Part shown: piece by piece, positions 8,786 through 11,686 of the stretch | Position numbering within the stretch: the first letter of the stretch is position 1 | How the letters are laid out: each line of letters opens with the position of its first letter | Assembly (NCBI GenBank): GCA_035591015.1 | Contig: JAXIUW010196843.1 | Span: 1 to 11,686 of the forward strand | Reading direction: 5' to 3' | Length of the DNA stretch: 11,686 nucleotides | DNA from: Cephalothrix simula | Taxonomy: Eukaryota; Nemertea; Palaeonemertea; Archinemertea; Cephalotrichidae | Translations under genes and position numbers: made by a program | Notes under the pieces: model-generated | Databases searched by the model: none | What the model was told of the DNA's origin: nothing | The model's input: the letters and a program-made list of their open reading frames with translations, nothing else

Positions 8786-9211
8786 CTATTAAAAAGACAA
8801 TGAACATGCAAAATTACAATTATCAAAATTAAAATAATCTATGAATTTATGCAAATTAATAATTAATGAGTATTAAACGCAAAAACACAGGAGGGTTATG
8901 ACACAAATATTAAAATTAATATTAATCAAAACAAATACAATTAAAAAAATAGCTGTACCATGCGGGAACAGGATTTAAATAAAAATTGCGAACTTAATCT
9001 ATTGGATTTCGACATGCTGTATTAGGTCAAATAAATCATCAAATACATTACATATACATGCAGTGTAAATAAAATATGATGGATTGGATAATACAATTAA
9101 GCATGCTAGATGCTGAGAGATTTTTTCGTCAAATTACCTTACGGATCTACGCGCGCGATTTACCGTTTTTGTCGACTGAAATCGAAAACAGTGACCTAAT
9201 TTTTTACTTAC
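8786..9211 (-). other. Intron between exons 1 and 2
   Basis: At 426 bases this is the shortest complete intron here. The donor is CCATTAC|GTAAGT and the interior is very AT-rich. It splits an arginine codon (C|GA). The plus-strand open frame near 9076-9291 has no coding character and crosses the donor, so it is not called. Confidence 0.78.
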
Positions 9212-11341
9212 GTAATGGGTCATCATCATCAACCCGTGGACGCTTATCCTTCTTTTCCAGCCATTCAGGATCAGTATACATCGTCGGATAATTGGGGTCA
9301 TCATATTGCTTAACATGCGAAGGATGTGGTGATTTAGCTCTGGGTACACTTGGTCCATAGCCACTTGGTGATTTAGGGCGACTATTACTTGGTGATTTAG
9401 GACGTATCTTGCCATACCCACCAGATGTGTCTTCATCCGGGTCGCCGGGTTTAAATGGTCCATTGCTACCAGGTGATTTTGGCCGAAAATTACTTGGTGA
9501 TTTCGGCCTTATTTTTCCATACCCTCCAGATGTGTCGTCATCCGGGTCATCGGGTATTATCGGGTCAATGTAATAATGTTCGGGAATAAGACCACGTGGG
9601 TCACGCACAGCATGTCCATTTGGAATATTGTATTGATCAGGTACGCTTCCAAACCGAGGCCTAACTATAGGCGTAGCTTTCCGGTTCCTAATTTTTTCGG
9701 ATGGGGGGTTCTTTTTCAGAGAACTAAACTCAATTTCACCTTTCACATCATATACTTTATTTGGAACAACTTTTTCCTTAACTCGGTCCTCAACCTCTTC
9801 ACTTTCACTAGCAGTGTCTATGTCTGTGTTTGTCAAAGCCTTAACCATATTTTTAAGACCATGTCCTTTATTAGAATCTTGCTTTGTTTTTTTGACATTT
9901 TGGTTTTTGTTTTGGGTATTTTCGGGCACAATATCACCATCAGTTCGTTTGAAGGATGGTTTTCTTGTTGGCGTCTTCGGTCTGCTGGTCATGTTCATAC
10001 TCTCGTTTGATGGTGACTTAGGTCGTTGCCACCCACTAGAAGCTGATTTTGGCATAACTGGTTTATTTTTCCTTCTATCCGGAGACATACTTCTTGTTCT
10101 GTTTACTTGATAATATTCACTGCCGTCTGAATCCGGATATCTCGGGTCATATAAATTTTCGTCATCTGAGTTTTCTGGATCAGCATACCTTGAATTTGGA
10201 CTTTCAGCCGGCGATTCAGGGCGTTGTGGTTCCCTTTTATATGTTTTTGATCTCGAGCTGTTATAATTAGTGGTATCAACCTGCGAATTCATAGGACTTG
10301 ATGTTCGTTGAGTCTTAGGGCTTGGCGTCCGCCGATCATATCTAGGTTTCTCCTCTCTCTTCCTTGAAAAAGAATCATTTCGCGAGTGCGCCTCGACTTT
10401 TGTCGTCGTGGGCGCCATGTTTTTCTCAAACGGTAATTTTTTATTCGGAGCTTTAACAAATTGTTTAGCCGCCGCTCCATCATAAGTTGTATAACCCAAA
10501 TCGGGCTTTAAGAAAAACGGCCTGAAATTACTGTTATCAATTTCTCGCCTCTCTATTTGTGGCGTAGTTTGTGTCGCCGAACCAACATATTTATCTTGAT
10601 CTAAGTCCGATTTGAACGGGCCGTGTTTACGGTCGCCAGACCCTGGGCTAACGTCCCGCCTTTCAACAGGTGGTGTGGTTTGCGTTGCAATTTCACTAGC
10701 AGTTTGCGTTTGTATAGAAACTTTAGGAACACGGGGCGGAGACGTGTCTTTTCTAATAGAAGAAATGTAAGGCTTTTGCTCTCTGTCTGGGAATTTATTG
10801 GAATACTGTTGTCTATCGAGGGAGTTATAAGAAATCTGAGGCTCCTTTTCAAGAGATTTAAAAGGATTAGGTTTATCATGCTGAGGGGGTGTTTGTTTAC
10901 GTTTAACAGTTTGTGTCACGTGATTATAATCATCCAATAGAGAACGGGATACTGGTGCTGACACCTTTCGGGGAAGAAGTGGAGAGGTTTGAGTTTGTAT
11001 TTCAGACGCTGATTTTAATTTATCACGATTCTTGGGTTTAGGCACATGCAAGGAGTTATTATTATTCACGATATAAACAGTTTTTAAGTCTTTCTTTCTA
11101 GTTAGCGAACCTGTAGCGTAAGGTCCATCCTCGTACACATCTTTATACACACTTGGCTTCCCCGTGAAAGGGTTTACAGATCTTTTATCCGTTTCTATAC
11201 CGTTTTGGAAGACTTCTTCAGGATCAGGGGTCGTATAAGTGTCTTTGACGCCTCGACGGTTATTAATTGAATTGAATTTTTTCGATTTAATAGTTGCGGT
11301 AGAATGAATTTGTTCAAGGTCTTTAATAGCTTTCTCTAATT
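9212..11341 (-). CDS. Exon 1 (first visible) of unidentified gene: large disordered scaffold-like segment
   Basis: This 2130-base exon encodes residues 1-709, plus partial codons at each end (phase 1 on both sides). The acceptor is TTTATATTTATTTTAG and the donor CCATTAC|GTAAGT. The GTG at 11150 is an internal valine: the frame is open upstream to the acceptor and adds 63 codons. In order, the exon holds a short helical motif (LEKAIKDLEQIHS), a region with VNPFTGKPSVYKDVYEDGPY, five TQT motifs (residues about 116-258), a long Ser/Pro/Arg/Lys-rich part with many S/T-P sites, and an acidic patch (DIDTASESEEVED). Two 35-residue tandem units and a charged end (EWLEKKDKRPRVDDDD) follow. I see no enzyme motif, membrane segment or zinc-finger pattern. 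The composition fits a cytoskeletal or scaffold protein, but I cannot name the family. It could be a muscle or cell-junction protein. Confidence 0.9.
9339..9548 (-). repeat. Two tandem 35-residue coding repeats (DTSGGYGKIRPKSPSN)
   Basis: Units lie at 9548-9444 and 9443-9339, each 105 bases. Both encode DPD-[D/E]-DTSGGYGKIRPKSPSN-[F/S]-RPKSP followed by a Gly/Pro-rich tail. The core is strongly conserved at the nucleotide level (the 10-mer CCAGATGTGT recurs exactly 105 bases apart, at 9421 and 9526), while the tails have diverged. Each unit carries two RPKSP motifs. Confidence 0.88.
10566..10994 (-). other. Cluster of five TQT motifs (candidate LC8-binding sites)
   Basis: TQT tripeptides lie at 10994-10986 (EIQTQTSP), 10916-10908 (HVTQTVKR), 10709-10701 (SIQTQTAS), 10685-10677 (EIATQTTP) and 10574-10566 (SATQTTPQ). 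TQT is the well-known core of ligands for the dynein light chain LC8 (DYNLL), which binds short disordered strands and often several in a row. Two of the sites sit in a repeated context, ATQTTPxxERR. Binding is inferred from the motif only. Confidence 0.55.
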
Positions 11342-11612
11342 CTAAAATAAATATAAATAAAATAAAAATGATGCAGTTAAATGTAGCAAATGCAGTAAAA
11401 GCCAGAAAGCTTTGATAAATACTTGGTTTTTAGATACATCAGAACAGGTTTTAAAGTATTATTTTTTTGCTGTGTTAAACATTTCATTCTATCATATATT
11501 TTACGAAAGATTTTCTAAATGCGAGATACAAAGGTATATAAAAACGTTTTAGTATATCTTTTCTACTTTGTTTTAACGTTAACAAGATTTTTAAGACGGA
11601 TCTCAATACTAA
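11342..11612 (-). other. Intron upstream of the first visible exon
   Basis: This is AT-rich intron sequence ending in a pyrimidine-rich acceptor next to 11341. The exon needs one extra codon base from the next upstream exon, outside the window. No coding signal was seen. Confidence 0.7.
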
Positions 11613-11686
11613 CAGGGTGGCCACTCATTTTCAATTTTAACATTCCCTGACTTTTCCCTGATTTTTCCAGGAATATTTTCATAATT
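11613..11686. repeat. Fragment of dispersed repeat with CCCTGACTTTTCCCTGA motif
   Basis: The sequence starts CAGGGTGGCCACTCATTTTC and continues with the repeated TTCCCTGA / TTTCCCTGA words and TTTTTCCAGG, then is cut by the window edge. I recall this wording as a high-copy dispersed repeat in many arthropod and other invertebrate genomes. That is memory and not a search. Its full length and orientation cannot be seen. Confidence 0.6.

Noticed and set aside
9134-10940. Several plus- and minus-strand open frames inside exon 1
   Set aside because: They are shadows of the long S/P/K-rich reading frame, whose codon bias keeps other frames open.
10987-11150. GTG at 11150 as a start codon of the long frame
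   Set aside because: The frame is open upstream to a good acceptor at 11341, and a eukaryotic gene would not normally start at GTG. It is an internal valine.

Overview
The window looks like nuclear DNA from an animal, most likely an arthropod. It is AT-rich, has spliceosomal introns of about 0.4-1.1 kb with GTAAGT-type donors and pyrimidine-AG acceptors, and carries short inverted-repeat elements of the kind common in insect genomes. Nothing suggests a bacterial, viral or plasmid origin. I cannot name the species or order.

One protein-coding gene dominates and lies entirely on the minus strand. I reconstruct seven consecutive internal exons, read right to left: 11341-9212, 8785-8646, 7985-7074, 6346-6262, 5547-5446, 4351-4226 and 3681-2828. 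Every junction has GT...AG signals, and the reading frame continues through all six introns without a stop, giving 1449 codons. No convincing start codon or final stop is present, so the gene runs off the right edge and probably continues left of 2828, inside or beyond the window. Residue numbers of the assembled fragment count from the first complete codon at 11339. I do not recognise the protein. It is mostly disordered and low in complexity (S/T/P/Q/K-rich), with several repeat families, a cluster of five TQT motifs resembling dynein light chain LC8 sites, a proline run, many [R/K]-P-K-[S/T]-P motifs and short helical motifs at the starts of the first three exons. This looks like a cytoskeletal or scaffold protein, but that is inference.

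The introns are non-coding. Three successive introns each carry one inverted-repeat element: a foldback at 4747-5204 and two related short elements at 5775-5903 and 6460-6594. A different dispersed-repeat fragment sits at the right edge (11613-11686).

Left of the last exon, 1-1682 is AT-rich DNA with no supported gene. 1683-2430 is a distinct, CpG-rich, degenerate repeat block built from CGATATCG / CGATGTCG words, and 2431-2827 is unassigned. The open frames over the repeat block are by-products of its composition, not genes. I found no RNA genes, CRISPR arrays or promoters, and no complete new biological system. The best leads are the TQT array, the exon-start DLE motifs and the CGATATCG block.
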